A DNA stretch of 61,488 nt from positions 1 through 61,488 of IMG/VR virus record IMGVR_UViG_3300024299_000013; one strand, 5' to 3'. The notes beneath the pieces are model-generated. The model was not told the DNA's origin and made no database searches. It saw only the letters and a list, made by a program, of their open reading frames with translations. Source of the DNA: a virus. Position 1 is the first letter of the stretch. Each line of letters opens with the position of its first letter. Positions 46,107 through 54,071 of this stretch are shown one piece after another. Both the position numbers and the translations under genes were made by a program.

Positions 46107-47300
46107 ATGTTTTTATCAGAAGAAATTAAAGATAAGTGGCAGCCGGTTATGGAGCATGCAGATGTTCCGAGCATTAAAGATGCTACTAAACGTGCAATCA
46201 CTTTACGTCTTTTAGAAAATCAACAAACTGCGTTAGATGAAGCTAACGTTACAGGTGCTAATGTAGATAACTGGGATCCTATCCTAATCTCATTAGTTCG
46301 TCGTACTATGCCACAATTAATGGCATATGACACAATTGGTGTACAACCAATGTCAGGTCCTACAGGTCTTATCTTTGCAATGAAATCTCATTACACTGGT
46401 GAAGCATCTACTGGTGCTGAAGCACTTACTTTACCTGCTGGAGCTCCTGATACGGACTTCGCTGGTGACGATGGTACTGCTGATGCAATGACTACTGCTC
46501 AAGGTGAAGCATTAGGTGGATTTGGTGGCGGTGCTACTACTTACAACGAAATGTCTTTCTCAATTGAGAAGTCTAGTGTTACAGCTAAGACTAAGGCTCT
46601 TAAAGCAAAATACTCTTTAGAGTTAGCACAAGACCTTAAAGCAATCCACGGTTTAGATGCTGAGACTGAATTGTCTAACATCCTTTCTGGTGAGATCCTT
46701 GCTGAAATCAATCGTGAAATCATCACTACTATTAGTTCACAAGCAACTGCTGGTGCAACTACTGGTACTACTTTAGCAGGAACGTTTGACGTTGCTGATG
46801 CAGTTGATAACCGTGGTGCTCGTTGGGGTGGTGAACGTTATAAGTCACTACTTGTACAAATCAACCGTGAAGCAAACTTAATTGCTAAGAACACTGGTCG
46901 TGGACGTGGTAACTGGTTAATCGTATCTCCAGATGTTGCATCTGCTCTTGATATGGTTTCTGGTCTTGCTGAGCCTTCAATGTCTATTGACAATGGTGCT
47001 CAACCTGACGTTACTAACAACGTATTCGCTGGTACATTAGGTGGTAAGTTTAAAGTATTCGTTGACCAATTTGCATCTACTGATACAGTAGTTGTAGGTT
47101 TTAAAGGTTCTAACATGTATGATGCTGGTATGTTCTACTGCCCATACGTTCCTTTACAAATGATGAAGTCAATCGGTGAAGAAGATTTCCAACCGCGTCT
47201 TGGATTCAAGACTCGTTATGGTATGACTCATAACCCATTTGCGACTGGTACTGCTGGTGCAAACCCGTACTTCCGCAAGTTTACTGTTACTAACCTGTAA
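46107..47300 (+). CDS. 23: Major capsid protein gp23, compact form (397 aa)
   Basis: Shell protein. VRRTMPQLMAYDTIGVQPMS with PTGLIFAM, the SLELAQDLKAIHGLDAETEL block, RGARWGGERYKSLL, and the C-terminal FKTRYGMTHNPFATG and NPYFRKFTV are standard gp23 motifs. At 397 aa it is much shorter than T4 gp23 (521): the N-terminal leader is reduced and the region between the N-arm and the AKTKALKAKYSLE helix lacks the T4 insertion domain. Strong AAGGAG ribosome site. It ends in a set of hairpins including a strong terminator. Confidence 0.97.
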   Translation: MFLSEEIKDKWQPVMEHADVPSIKDATKRAITLRLLENQQTALDEANVTGANVDNWDPILISLVRRTMPQLMAYDTIGVQPMSGPTGLIFAMKSHYTGEASTGAEALTLPAGAPDTDFAGDDGTADAMTTAQGEALGGFGGGATTYNEMSFSIEKSSVTAKTKALKAKYSLELAQDLKAIHGLDAETELSNILSGEILAEINREIITTISSQATAGATTGTTLAGTFDVADAVDNRGARWGGERYKSLLVQINREANLIAKNTGRGRGNWLIVSPDVASALDMVSGLAEPSMSIDNGAQPDVTNNVFAGTLGGKFKVFVDQFASTDTVVVGFKGSNMYDAGMFYCPYVPLQMMKSIGEEDFQPRLGFKTRYGMTHNPFATGTAGANPYFRKFTVTNL

Positions 47301-47336
47301 TAGTTAAAAAGTTTCCCCTACCTTGGGAAAACCGTT

Positions 47337-47362
47337 GAGTCTATACCTAAACCCATAGACTC
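47337..47362. terminator. Stem-loop after gp23
   Basis: GAGTCTAT (47337-47344) and ATAGACTC (47355-47362) form an 8-bp stem with a 10-base loop. It lies just upstream of the main terminator and could protect the very abundant gp23 mRNA. Confidence 0.5.
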
Positions 47363-47367
47363 TCATG

Positions 47368-47392
47368 AAACCCCCTTAATTGGGGGTTTTTT
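47368..47392 (+). terminator. Rho-independent terminator after gp23
   Basis: AAA, CCCCC, TTAATT loop, GGGGG and six T. Same core as the terminator at 28413-28439. Confidence 0.9.
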
Positions 47393-47411
47393 GTGGGCGA
47401 TTATAAATTAT

Positions 47412-47419
47412 TATAAATA
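47412..47419 (+). promoter_or_regulatory. Late promoter box at the start of the tube-fold gene
   Basis: Exact TATAAATA only five bases before the ATG at 47425; a transcript from it would have almost no leader. Confidence 0.55.
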
Positions 47420-47424
47420 TAGGT

Positions 47425-47907
47425 ATGAAAAATCAAAATTTAAACCTCGCAAAATCAACCAATTATAAATTAGTTATTGGGGCAATCCCAGGCGTTGACC
47501 TATGGTTGAAAACAGCAATGTTGCCTACAATTACAACAAACGAAGTTCCAATCGCAAACCCAGTTGTTGGTAATATTTACAGACCTACTTCTACTCCAGT
47601 TTATGCACCATTAATGGTAACGTTTCTTGTTGATGAAGATTTGAGTAATTATAATGAAGTATTAAAATGGATGTATGAATCATCAGGTCCGGATGCATCA
47701 AAACGAACGGTAAATGACGCAGATATGATGCATGATGCATCACTACACATTCTATCAAATAACAAGAATGCTACTGATATGGTATATACATTCCATAATA
47801 TGTTCCCAACTATTCTTGGAGAATTGCAGTTTAATAATGAATCGGCAGAAGAACTCCTTACCGATATAACACTTCAATTCGACTATATGACATTTACTCA
47901 AAAATAA
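47425..47907 (+). CDS. Tail-tube-fold protein in the gp3 position (160 aa)
   Basis: The strand pattern NYKLVIGAIPGVDLWLKTAM, LPTITTNEVPIANPV, APLMVTFLVDEDLSNYNEVL and the closing LQFDYMTF parallels gp19 (SNLFEVFI, LPATSVGVIEVP, WTVTIINDE, YTVTFSI), so it is probably a tube-like baseplate or tail-tip component, or a tail completion protein. Marine T4-like phages often have a gene named gp3 here between gp23 and uvsY, but sequence similarity to T4 gp3 was not verified. Ribosome site weak (AGG too close). Confidence 0.6.
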   Translation: MKNQNLNLAKSTNYKLVIGAIPGVDLWLKTAMLPTITTNEVPIANPVVGNIYRPTSTPVYAPLMVTFLVDEDLSNYNEVLKWMYESSGPDASKRTVNDADMMHDASLHILSNNKNATDMVYTFHNMFPTILGELQFNNESAEELLTDITLQFDYMTFTQK

Positions 47908-47908
47908 C

Positions 47909-47937
47909 TTGACATTTAGACAAAAGTATAGTATAAT
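47909..47937 (+). promoter_or_regulatory. Consensus sigma70-type promoter of uvsY
   Basis: TTGACA (47909-47914), exactly 17 bp, TATAAT (47932-47937). The expected transcription start is at about 47944, which is the uvsY ATG. Confidence 0.88.
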
Positions 47938-47943
47938 ATCTAT

Positions 47944-48354
47944 ATGAATATAGAACAATTAGAAACCCAAGTAGATAAAGATTTATACCTAGACGAAACA
48001 ATTCTAGCAAAAGAATCTTTAGCAACACCACTCAAACACAACAAATACCTTAAAATGGTACTTCGTGAACGTTTGAAATTAAAGAAATTAAAAACCGAAC
48101 TATATAGAGTATCATTAGGTAGAACTAACTATTACAACGGAAACGACCCAGACCCATATGAATATGTGTTAAAGGACAGAGAAGTTAAAGAATACGTTAA
48201 GATTGACCCAATGGTGGTTGAGGCAGATGCCCGAGTTGCACTACAAGAAGAATTAGTTAAATATCTAGACGAAGTTTGTAAAATGTTTGTGATACGTGGG
48301 TTTGCGATAAAGAACGCTTTAGACGTAATGAAATATCATCAAGGGTTGGTATAA
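47944..48354 (+). CDS. uvsY: Recombination mediator UvsY
   Basis: Loads the UvsX recombinase on gp32-coated single strands. The N-terminal NIEQLETQVDKDLYLDETIL, the middle ELYRVSLGRTNYYNG and the C-terminal RGFAIKNALDVMKYHQG align well with T4 UvsY (137 aa; here 136). The start is fixed by this N-terminal match, yet a perfect promoter ends six bases before it and no ribosome site is present, so early mRNA may be leaderless. UvsW follows after seven bases. Confidence 0.93.
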   Translation: MNIEQLETQVDKDLYLDETILAKESLATPLKHNKYLKMVLRERLKLKKLKTELYRVSLGRTNYYNGNDPDPYEYVLKDREVKEYVKIDPMVVEADARVALQEELVKYLDEVCKMFVIRGFAIKNALDVMKYHQGLV

Positions 48355-48361
48355 TTAAATT

Positions 48362-49840
48362 ATGAGTGATATAGTAGTAACAATTAAAGATGATGTATTT
48401 TTACGAGTAGAATCGGAAATGGGTATTGCTCATGAACTATCTTCTTTCTTTACGTTTGAAGTACCAGGCGCAAAGTTTATGCCTGCATACAGGTCAAGGC
48501 AGTGGGACGGAAAAATAAGATTGTTCAACGTATTTGGTGGCGAAGTTTATGTGGGACTAATAAACTATATCATTGAGTTTGCTAAACATCGTAATTACAC
48601 AATAGAATACCCTCAATTAGGAGACCAAGAGTCCCTTGAATCAACTGAGACGTTTATTAAGGGGTTAAATCCGCACTCTAATGGAAACCCTATACTACCC
48701 TACGACTATCAAATAAACGCCGTTAATTGGGGGATTACGGAGTCCAGAGCACTCCTATTATCTCCAACATCGTCAGGCAAATCTTTCATGATTTACGCAT
48801 TGACTCAATACTACCGAAAGAAGTTAAACGAGAAGGTTTTAATTATCGTACCTACTACATCGTTGGTTGAACAATTATATAAAGACTTTAAAGATTATGC
48901 GTCTGAATTAGACCCAACGTTCTCCGAGGACAACGTTCATAGAATTTATTCTGGTAAAGAAAAAGTTACAGATAAACAAATCATTATCACTACATGGCAA
49001 TCAATTTATAAATTAAAGAAACCATTCTTTGAACAGTTTGGGTGTGTTATCGGTGACGAAGCACATAACTTTAAAGCAAAATCATTAACTAGTATTTTAA
49101 CTAAGATGACTGATTGTAAATATAAGTTTGGATTCACTGGTACACTTGATGGGACGACTACACATAAATTAGTGCTTGAGGGATTATTTGGTGCTATCAG
49201 AAAGGTAACTACTACTAAAGAATTAATGGATTCTGATACAATTTCAAAGTTACACATTGAAGCAATTACCTTTAAATATGATGACGCAGAAAGAAAGTTC
49301 GTAAAACCGATGACATATCAAGAAGAAATTGATTTTCTAATTGGACATGTAAAACGTAATAAATTTATTTGCGATTTAACTTTAAGTAGAACTAAAAATA
49401 CATTAGTGTTATTTCAATTTGTAGAAAAACATGGAAAACATTTATTCAATTACTTAAAAAAGAAAGAACCAAACAGACCAATATTTTTCGTATCAGGGAG
49501 TACAAAAGTTGATGAAAGGGAACGTATTAGAGAGATTACCGAGAGTAGTTCAAATGCCATTATTGTTGCTTCATACGGTACTTATTCTACTGGTATCAAT
49601 ATTCGCAATCTTCATAACATTATTTTTGCTCACCCCAGCAAGTCTCGTATCAGAAATTTACAGTCAGTTGGTAGAGGTTTACGAAAGAGTGAAGGAAAAG
49701 GTAAAGCAACGTTATTTGACATAAGTGACGACTTATCATGGAAGAAACACAAGAACTTTTCATTGAAACATTTCATTGAAAGAATAAAGATTTACAACAC
49801 AGAAAAATTTGATTATAAACTAAGGACAATAACATTATGA
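48362..49840 (+). CDS. uvsW: RNA-DNA and DNA-DNA helicase UvsW
   Basis: Superfamily 2 helicase that unwinds R-loops and drives branch migration, switching replication from origin- to recombination-initiated. Walker A SPTSSGKS (residues 134-141), DEAH box (232-235), FTGTLDGT as motif III, and the C-terminal YSTGINIRNLHNIIFAHPSK with QSVGRGLRKSEGK as motifs V and VI. The small N-terminal domain (MPAYRSRQWDGKIRLFN) is UvsW-type. 492 aa against 587 in T4. Its stop overlaps the next start by four bases. Confidence 0.95.
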   Translation: MSDIVVTIKDDVFLRVESEMGIAHELSSFFTFEVPGAKFMPAYRSRQWDGKIRLFNVFGGEVYVGLINYIIEFAKHRNYTIEYPQLGDQESLESTETFIKGLNPHSNGNPILPYDYQINAVNWGITESRALLLSPTSSGKSFMIYALTQYYRKKLNEKVLIIVPTTSLVEQLYKDFKDYASELDPTFSEDNVHRIYSGKEKVTDKQIIITTWQSIYKLKKPFFEQFGCVIGDEAHNFKAKSLTSILTKMTDCKYKFGFTGTLDGTTTHKLVLEGLFGAIRKVTTTKELMDSDTISKLHIEAITFKYDDAERKFVKPMTYQEEIDFLIGHVKRNKFICDLTLSRTKNTLVLFQFVEKHGKHLFNYLKKKEPNRPIFFVSGSTKVDERERIREITESSSNAIIVASYGTYSTGINIRNLHNIIFAHPSKSRIRNLQSVGRGLRKSEGKGKATLFDISDDLSWKKHKNFSLKHFIERIKIYNTEKFDYKLRTITL

Positions 49841-50148
49841 ATATATCAGTCGTACACATGAAACACACAGGAACAGAAGTTATCTGTGACCTAATTGAAA
49901 TGAATGAAGAGAACATGGCAATCACTATTAAAGACCCACAGACAATTGGAGTTGTATCCCAAGAAGGAAATAAAGTTCAAATGGGATTTAATCCATTCTT
50001 AATGAGCTGTAAAGATAACATCATCCATATTTCATTAAATGATATTTTGTTCATCGCAGAAGCATCAGAACAAATTGCAGAGAACTATGAACAAATGTTT
50101 GGTGTTGGTTCTGGTCTAATTCAACCTAAAAGCAAAATAATTACATAA
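49837..50148 (+). CDS. Small LSm-like protein (103 aa)
   Basis: Opening VVHMKHTGTEVICDLIEMNE followed by ENMAITIKDPQTIGVV has the strand pattern of a small Sm-like fold found in many marine T4-like phages as an unnamed conserved protein; GFNPFLM and the C-terminal helix ASEQIAENYEQMF complete it. An LSm fold would suit RNA binding, and the gene stands directly before a candidate structured RNA, but this is inference. Translationally coupled to uvsW by ATGA. Confidence 0.65.
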   Translation: MNISVVHMKHTGTEVICDLIEMNEENMAITIKDPQTIGVVSQEGNKVQMGFNPFLMSCKDNIIHISLNDILFIAEASEQIAENYEQMFGVGSGLIQPKSKIIT

Positions 50149-50152
50149 TCGC

Positions 50153-50181
50153 TTTACTTTCACAGAATTGTATAGTATAAT
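50153..50181 (+). promoter_or_regulatory. Early-type promoter of the non-coding region
   Basis: TTTACT (50153-50158), 17-bp spacer, TATAAT (50176-50181) preceded by TATAG as at uvsY and gp45. No gene follows for 560 bp, so its product should be an RNA or a long gp55 leader. Confidence 0.8.
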
Positions 50182-50198
50182 AGTTGTTATATTACGCA

Positions 50199-50206
50199 TA
50201 TAAATA
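50199..50206 (+). promoter_or_regulatory. Late promoter box inside the non-coding region
   Basis: TATAAATAA 18 bp downstream of the early -10, allowing transcription of the same RNA in the late phase. Confidence 0.55.
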
Positions 50207-50514
50207 ACAATTTCTGCCTAGAACGTGAAACCTAGGATAGTAGCAATTCTGTGAAGTGAGCAGACTATAATATTCGACATACTGAATTGAGGTCTGTAAT
50301 TTGATACCGCCGTGTAAGTGGTTAAATAATTAAGATAATCGTGTCAGGGTATCACCACGTATTGGTTTTATTACCCGTTAGAGATAAATGAGTGTACATT
50401 TAGTGGCAAACAGGAAACCGTAACCTGTCTCTTAATTTCTTCACGCGTCGTTAAAGACATATCTAATAAGTTATTCTAAAATAATAGAACAAGGAGCAAT
50501 CTTTGATTGCGACT

Positions 50515-50645
50515 TCTAACGAACGAAGTGAGTTAGAAAGTTAAAGTAATGTATAGTTATCTTTCTTAATGTATATTAACTGTTCTTATCTTTTTACTAC
50601 ATGTAATAATGGTACTACACCTTCTAACTCACTTCGTTCGTTAGA
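50515..50645. repeat. 24-bp perfect inverted repeat with 83-bp spacer
   Basis: Arm 1 at 50515-50538 (TCTAACGAACGAAGTGAGTT...) and arm 2 at 50622-50645 are exact reverse complements. Each arm also has self-complementary ends (TCTAAC/GTTAGA), so a cruciform, a long hairpin or two small hairpins could form. Confidence 0.85.
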
Positions 50646-50683
50646 TCTCCCTTCGGTCGAGCTTTATATTAATTTCTAAATAC

Positions 50684-50712
50684 TTTACTTTTCATTCTTT
50701 TTAGGGTATAAT
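50684..50712 (+). promoter_or_regulatory. Early-type promoter of gene 55
   Basis: TTTACT (50684-50689), 17 bp, TATAAT (50707-50712) with GGG before the -10. It is 35 bp before the gp55 start. Confidence 0.85.
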
Positions 50713-50746
50713 ATATCTAATAACATAATTTCAGAAGGATAGTCTA

Positions 50747-51364
50747 ATGACTCTTAAGGTTAAAGCAGTAGATAAAGATAATAAAAACCATTACATCAAT
50801 AATAAAGATTTTCTAGCAGCTTTGATTGAGTATCAAAAAGACATCGCAGATAAAGAAGCGCTTGGTGAGAAGAAACCATATGTAACTGATTACATTGCTA
50901 GATGTTTCCTACAAATTGCTCAAAGGCTTTCTTTCCGACCTAACTTTATTAATTACACGTATAAGGATGATATGATTTCGGATGGTCTTGAGAACTGTCT
51001 TGCTTATATGCATAACTTTAATCCTGAAAAATCAAATAACCCTTTTGCGTATTTTACTCAAATAATCTACTACGCATTCCTTAGACGTATCCAAAAAGAA
51101 AAGAAACAACAGTATGTTAAGTACAAGTATTTTGATACATCTGGTGGTTTTGAACAAATGGATTCATTACAAGAACATGATAAAGAATCTTTTGACTACA
51201 TTAATGACCAAGGTTCTAGTGATTTTCATATTCACATTAAAGAGTTCATTGATGATATGGAAGCGAAGGAATTAGAAAAGAAAGCAAAACGTGATGCTAA
51301 GAAAGCAGAAAAAGAAGAAAAAGAAAACCTCAATAACCTTTCAATGTTTATGGTGTGTAAATGA
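50747..51364 (+). CDS. 55: Late transcription sigma factor gp55
   Basis: Minimal sigma factor that directs host RNA polymerase to TATAAATA late promoters, helped by the clamp gp45. YINNKDFLAALIEYQKDIAD, DDMISDGLENCLAYMHNF and NPFAYFTQIIYYAFLRRIQK match T4 gp55 regions (185 aa; here 205). The C-terminal region carries a Lys/Glu/Ala-rich helix (about 166-192), then NNLSMFMVCK. In T4 the extreme C-terminus is the clamp-binding motif, and LSMFM could serve the same purpose. Ribosome site AGAAGGAT; ATGA overlap with gp47. Confidence 0.95.
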   Translation: MTLKVKAVDKDNKNHYINNKDFLAALIEYQKDIADKEALGEKKPYVTDYIARCFLQIAQRLSFRPNFINYTYKDDMISDGLENCLAYMHNFNPEKSNNPFAYFTQIIYYAFLRRIQKEKKQQYVKYKYFDTSGGFEQMDSLQEHDKESFDYINDQGSSDFHIHIKEFIDDMEAKELEKKAKRDAKKAEKEEKENLNNLSMFMVCK

Positions 51365-52401
51365 AGGTCGCAGTAATAACCGACACTCATTTTGGAGCAA
51401 GAGGGGATAACAAAGCATTTTCTGATTACTTTTATAAGTTTTGGACTAACACTTTCTTTCCGTATTTAATCGAAAACGACATCAAAACTATCATTCATTG
51501 TGGTGATTTGATGGATAGACGTAAGTATGTAAACTTTGATACGTTAAATAATATGCGTAATAAATTCATCAAACCTATGATGGATAATGATATTACAATG
51601 CACACTATTGTAGGTAACCACGATACTTATTATAAAAACACAGTTGATGTTAATTCTGTAGAACAACTTTTTGATATTAATGGTACATCCCCTATTGTTG
51701 CATATTCTGAAGCAAAAACTTTAGAACTACCCGACGGATACAAGGTTGATATGATACCTTGGATTAATACCGACAACGAAGAAACCATAATGGAATTTAT
51801 TAAGAATTCTAAATCTTCTATTGCTTGGGGTCATTTTGACTTACAAGGGTTTGAAATGATGAAGGGTGTTAGTTCTATGTATCACTCTCGTTCTACGGAT
51901 TTCTTAAAGAACTACGAAACGGTTTACTCTGGACACTTTCATACAAAATCCGATAATGGTCATATCTTTTATCTAGGAAACACATACGAAATTAATTGGA
52001 GTGATTTCAACGATAATCGTGGGTTTCATATTTTCGATACTGAAACATTAGATTGTATTCAAATTGTAAATCCATATAAACTACACGCTAAGGTTTATTA
52101 TGACGAAAATGAAAAAGAAACTCAACTTGATGAAGATTATGATGGACAAATCGTAAAGTTAATTGTAACTACAAAAACAGACTTTGCTCATTTTAATTTA
52201 TTGGTCGAAAAGATGGAACGTGAGTCTGAAACTTTAACAATCGTAGAAGACCATGGATTATTAACGACCGAGCAGGTTGAATTTGACACTGAGGACACTA
52301 TCACGACATTGAATAAATATGTAGAGGGTATGAATATTGATAACGAAGAAGAGGTTAAACGGATTTTGAACGAAATTTATGTTGAGGCAATCGCACTATG
52401 A
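51361..52401 (+). CDS. 47: Recombination nuclease subunit gp47 (Mre11-like)
   Basis: Nuclease subunit of the gp46/gp47 complex that resects DNA ends and supports recombination-dependent replication. Phosphoesterase motifs: DTHFGARGDN (Asp8, His10), HCGDLMDRR (residues 47-54), GNHDTYY (85-91) and SGHFHTKS. 346 aa against 339 in T4. Coupled by ATGA overlaps to gp55 before it and gp46 after it, so the three are probably made from one transcript. Confidence 0.96.
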   Translation: MKVAVITDTHFGARGDNKAFSDYFYKFWTNTFFPYLIENDIKTIIHCGDLMDRRKYVNFDTLNNMRNKFIKPMMDNDITMHTIVGNHDTYYKNTVDVNSVEQLFDINGTSPIVAYSEAKTLELPDGYKVDMIPWINTDNEETIMEFIKNSKSSIAWGHFDLQGFEMMKGVSSMYHSRSTDFLKNYETVYSGHFHTKSDNGHIFYLGNTYEINWSDFNDNRGFHIFDTETLDCIQIVNPYKLHAKVYYDENEKETQLDEDYDGQIVKLIVTTKTDFAHFNLLVEKMERESETLTIVEDHGLLTTEQVEFDTEDTITTLNKYVEGMNIDNEEEVKRILNEIYVEAIAL

Positions 52402-54071
52402 TCAATTTCCATACGGTGAAGTGGAAAAACTTCCTATCAACAGGTAATAAGTTTTCTACTATCGACATTGACGAAACTAAGACTACATTAATGATTGGCA
52501 CAAACGGTGCTGGGAAATCTACAATGATGGATGCTATTTCGTTTGGTCTATTTGGTAAACCTTTTAGAAAGATTAGAATCGGACAACTGGTAAACTCTAT
52601 CAACTGCAAAAATATGTCAGTAGAATTAACATTCACTACTGGTGGCAAGGAATACCTTATCAAACGTGGATTGAAACCTGCAAAGTTTGAAATATACGTT
52701 GATGGTGCTTTACAGAATCAAGATGCAGCCGCAAGAGACCAACAAGAATTCCTTGAAAAATACATTCTTAAAATGAATGAAAAATCATTCCGTCAAATTG
52801 TTGTATTGGGTTCTGGATCATTCGTTCCTTTTATGAGATTGGGTGCGGCAGAAAGACGTTCTATTATTGAAGAGTTATTAGATATCCAAATCTTTGGTGT
52901 TATGAACGATTTAGTCCGCGAACGAGTTTCCTCTAATAAGAGAGAACTTAGAGATTTATCTCATCAAATTGAATTATTGGAACAAAATATTAGTTTACAA
53001 GAAACTCATTTAAAGTCAATGAACGAAGATAAACAATCTATCATTGATAAGAAGAAATCTTTTATTGCAGATTACATGAATGAAATTGATGAGTTGGAAA
53101 CTGAGGTTTTGGAGTTAGAGAAAACTACTACGGACTTTGCTAATTTAAATCGTCAGTCCGTTGCTCTTGGAGAATACCATACTACATTCGTATCGAAAAT
53201 AGATACGATTAATACCCGTATTCGTAACATTATGGATAGTTCTACTTGTCCTACTTGCGAGCAGGAAATAGACCTACCTCATCAAGAGAAAATGGGGCAC
53301 GATTTAACAACTCAACGTGATGGACTTGCCGAAGCATTGATAGACGTTAAGTCTAAATTTAAAGGTGTTAAAGAATCAATTTCTGTCATTCAGCATACAT
53401 TAGATGAAATTACTAATAAGAACCATCAAGTGACTAATCTTAATGATACTTGTACTAGACTTAATACTGAGATATCTGAAACTCTAAACGAAAAGGTTGA
53501 AAACGTAGATAATGAAGAACTTCAATCTAAACATACTCAAATGATAATACATCGTGATGAGAAGTATGATTTACAAGAAGACAAACACCACCTTAATACC
53601 GTTCAAGAACTATTAAAAGATACTGGCATTAAAACCGTTGTTATTAAAAATTACTTACCCCTGATTAATCAATTAATTAATAAGTACCTTTCTGCTTTGA
53701 ATTTCTACATCAATTTCGAATTAGATGAAAATTTTAACGAAACGATTAAATCCCGTGGTCGTGATGAGTTCGCATATGGGTCTTTTTCTGAAGGTGAAAA
53801 ATTAAGAATCGACTTAGCATTGTTATTCACTTGGAGAGAAATCGCTAAGTTAAAATCCTCCGTAGCAACAAACCTATTAATCCTTGATGAAATCTTTGAC
53901 AGTTCGTTAGACTCCACTGGTATTGAAGATTTCCTAGGCATTCTAAACTCACTTGGAACTGAAGCAAACGCATTTGTTATCTCTCACAAAGGTCAGCAAA
54001 TCATTGATAAGTTCGGTCGAGTTATCAAAATCACAAAAGACAAAAACTTTTCTAAAATCGCCTCGGATTAA
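52398..54071 (+). CDS. 46: Recombination ATPase subunit gp46 (Rad50-like)
   Basis: SMC-like ATPase partner of gp47. Walker A GTNGAGKST (residues 34-42), signature motif YGSFSEGEKLR and Walker B LLILDEIFDSS in the C-terminal half. Between them lie two coiled-coil arms joined by a zinc hook with Cys284-Pro-Thr-Cys287. 557 aa against 560 in T4. Two perfect hairpins follow the stop. Confidence 0.97.
   Translation: MINFHTVKWKNFLSTGNKFSTIDIDETKTTLMIGTNGAGKSTMMDAISFGLFGKPFRKIRIGQLVNSINCKNMSVELTFTTGGKEYLIKRGLKPAKFEIYVDGALQNQDAAARDQQEFLEKYILKMNEKSFRQIVVLGSGSFVPFMRLGAAERRSIIEELLDIQIFGVMNDLVRERVSSNKRELRDLSHQIELLEQNISLQETHLKSMNEDKQSIIDKKKSFIADYMNEIDELETEVLELEKTTTDFANLNRQSVALGEYHTTFVSKIDTINTRIRNIMDSSTCPTCEQEIDLPHQEKMGHDLTTQRDGLAEALIDVKSKFKGVKESISVIQHTLDEITNKNHQVTNLNDTCTRLNTEISETLNEKVENVDNEELQSKHTQMIIHRDEKYDLQEDKHHLNTVQELLKDTGIKTVVIKNYLPLINQLINKYLSALNFYINFELDENFNETIKSRGRDEFAYGSFSEGEKLRIDLALLFTWREIAKLKSSVATNLLILDEIFDSSLDSTGIEDFLGILNSLGTEANAFVISHKGQQIIDKFGRVIKITKDKNFSKIASD

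Larger units (their letters stand above)
50188..50665 (+). ncRNA. Candidate structured non-coding RNA between uvsW and gene 55
   Basis: About 480 nt without a convincing reading frame, with its own early promoter and a late TATAAATA box at 50199-50206. Pairs of complementary segments suggest a branched fold: CCTAG/CTAGG (50217 and 50232), CAGAC/GTCTG (50261 and 50292), TGATACC/GGTATCA (50302 and 50348), ACAGG/CCTGT (50410 and 50424), GCAATC/GATTGC (50496 and 50505), and a 24-bp perfect inverted repeat (50515-50538 with 50622-50645). No tRNA, tmRNA or RNase P signature was recognised. It may be one RNA or a long leader of gp55, though gp55 has its own promoter at 50684. Confidence 0.5.

Noticed and set aside
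49509-49724. Second + strand frame (71 aa) inside uvsW
   Set aside because: Hydrophobic out-of-frame shadow over helicase motifs V and VI; no ribosome site that would favour it.
50148-50747. Possible tRNA, tmRNA or RNase P RNA in the non-coding gap
   Set aside because: No T-loop sequence, no CCA-type acceptor fold, no tmRNA start or RNase P core motif could be found by eye. Kept as an unclassified structured RNA candidate.
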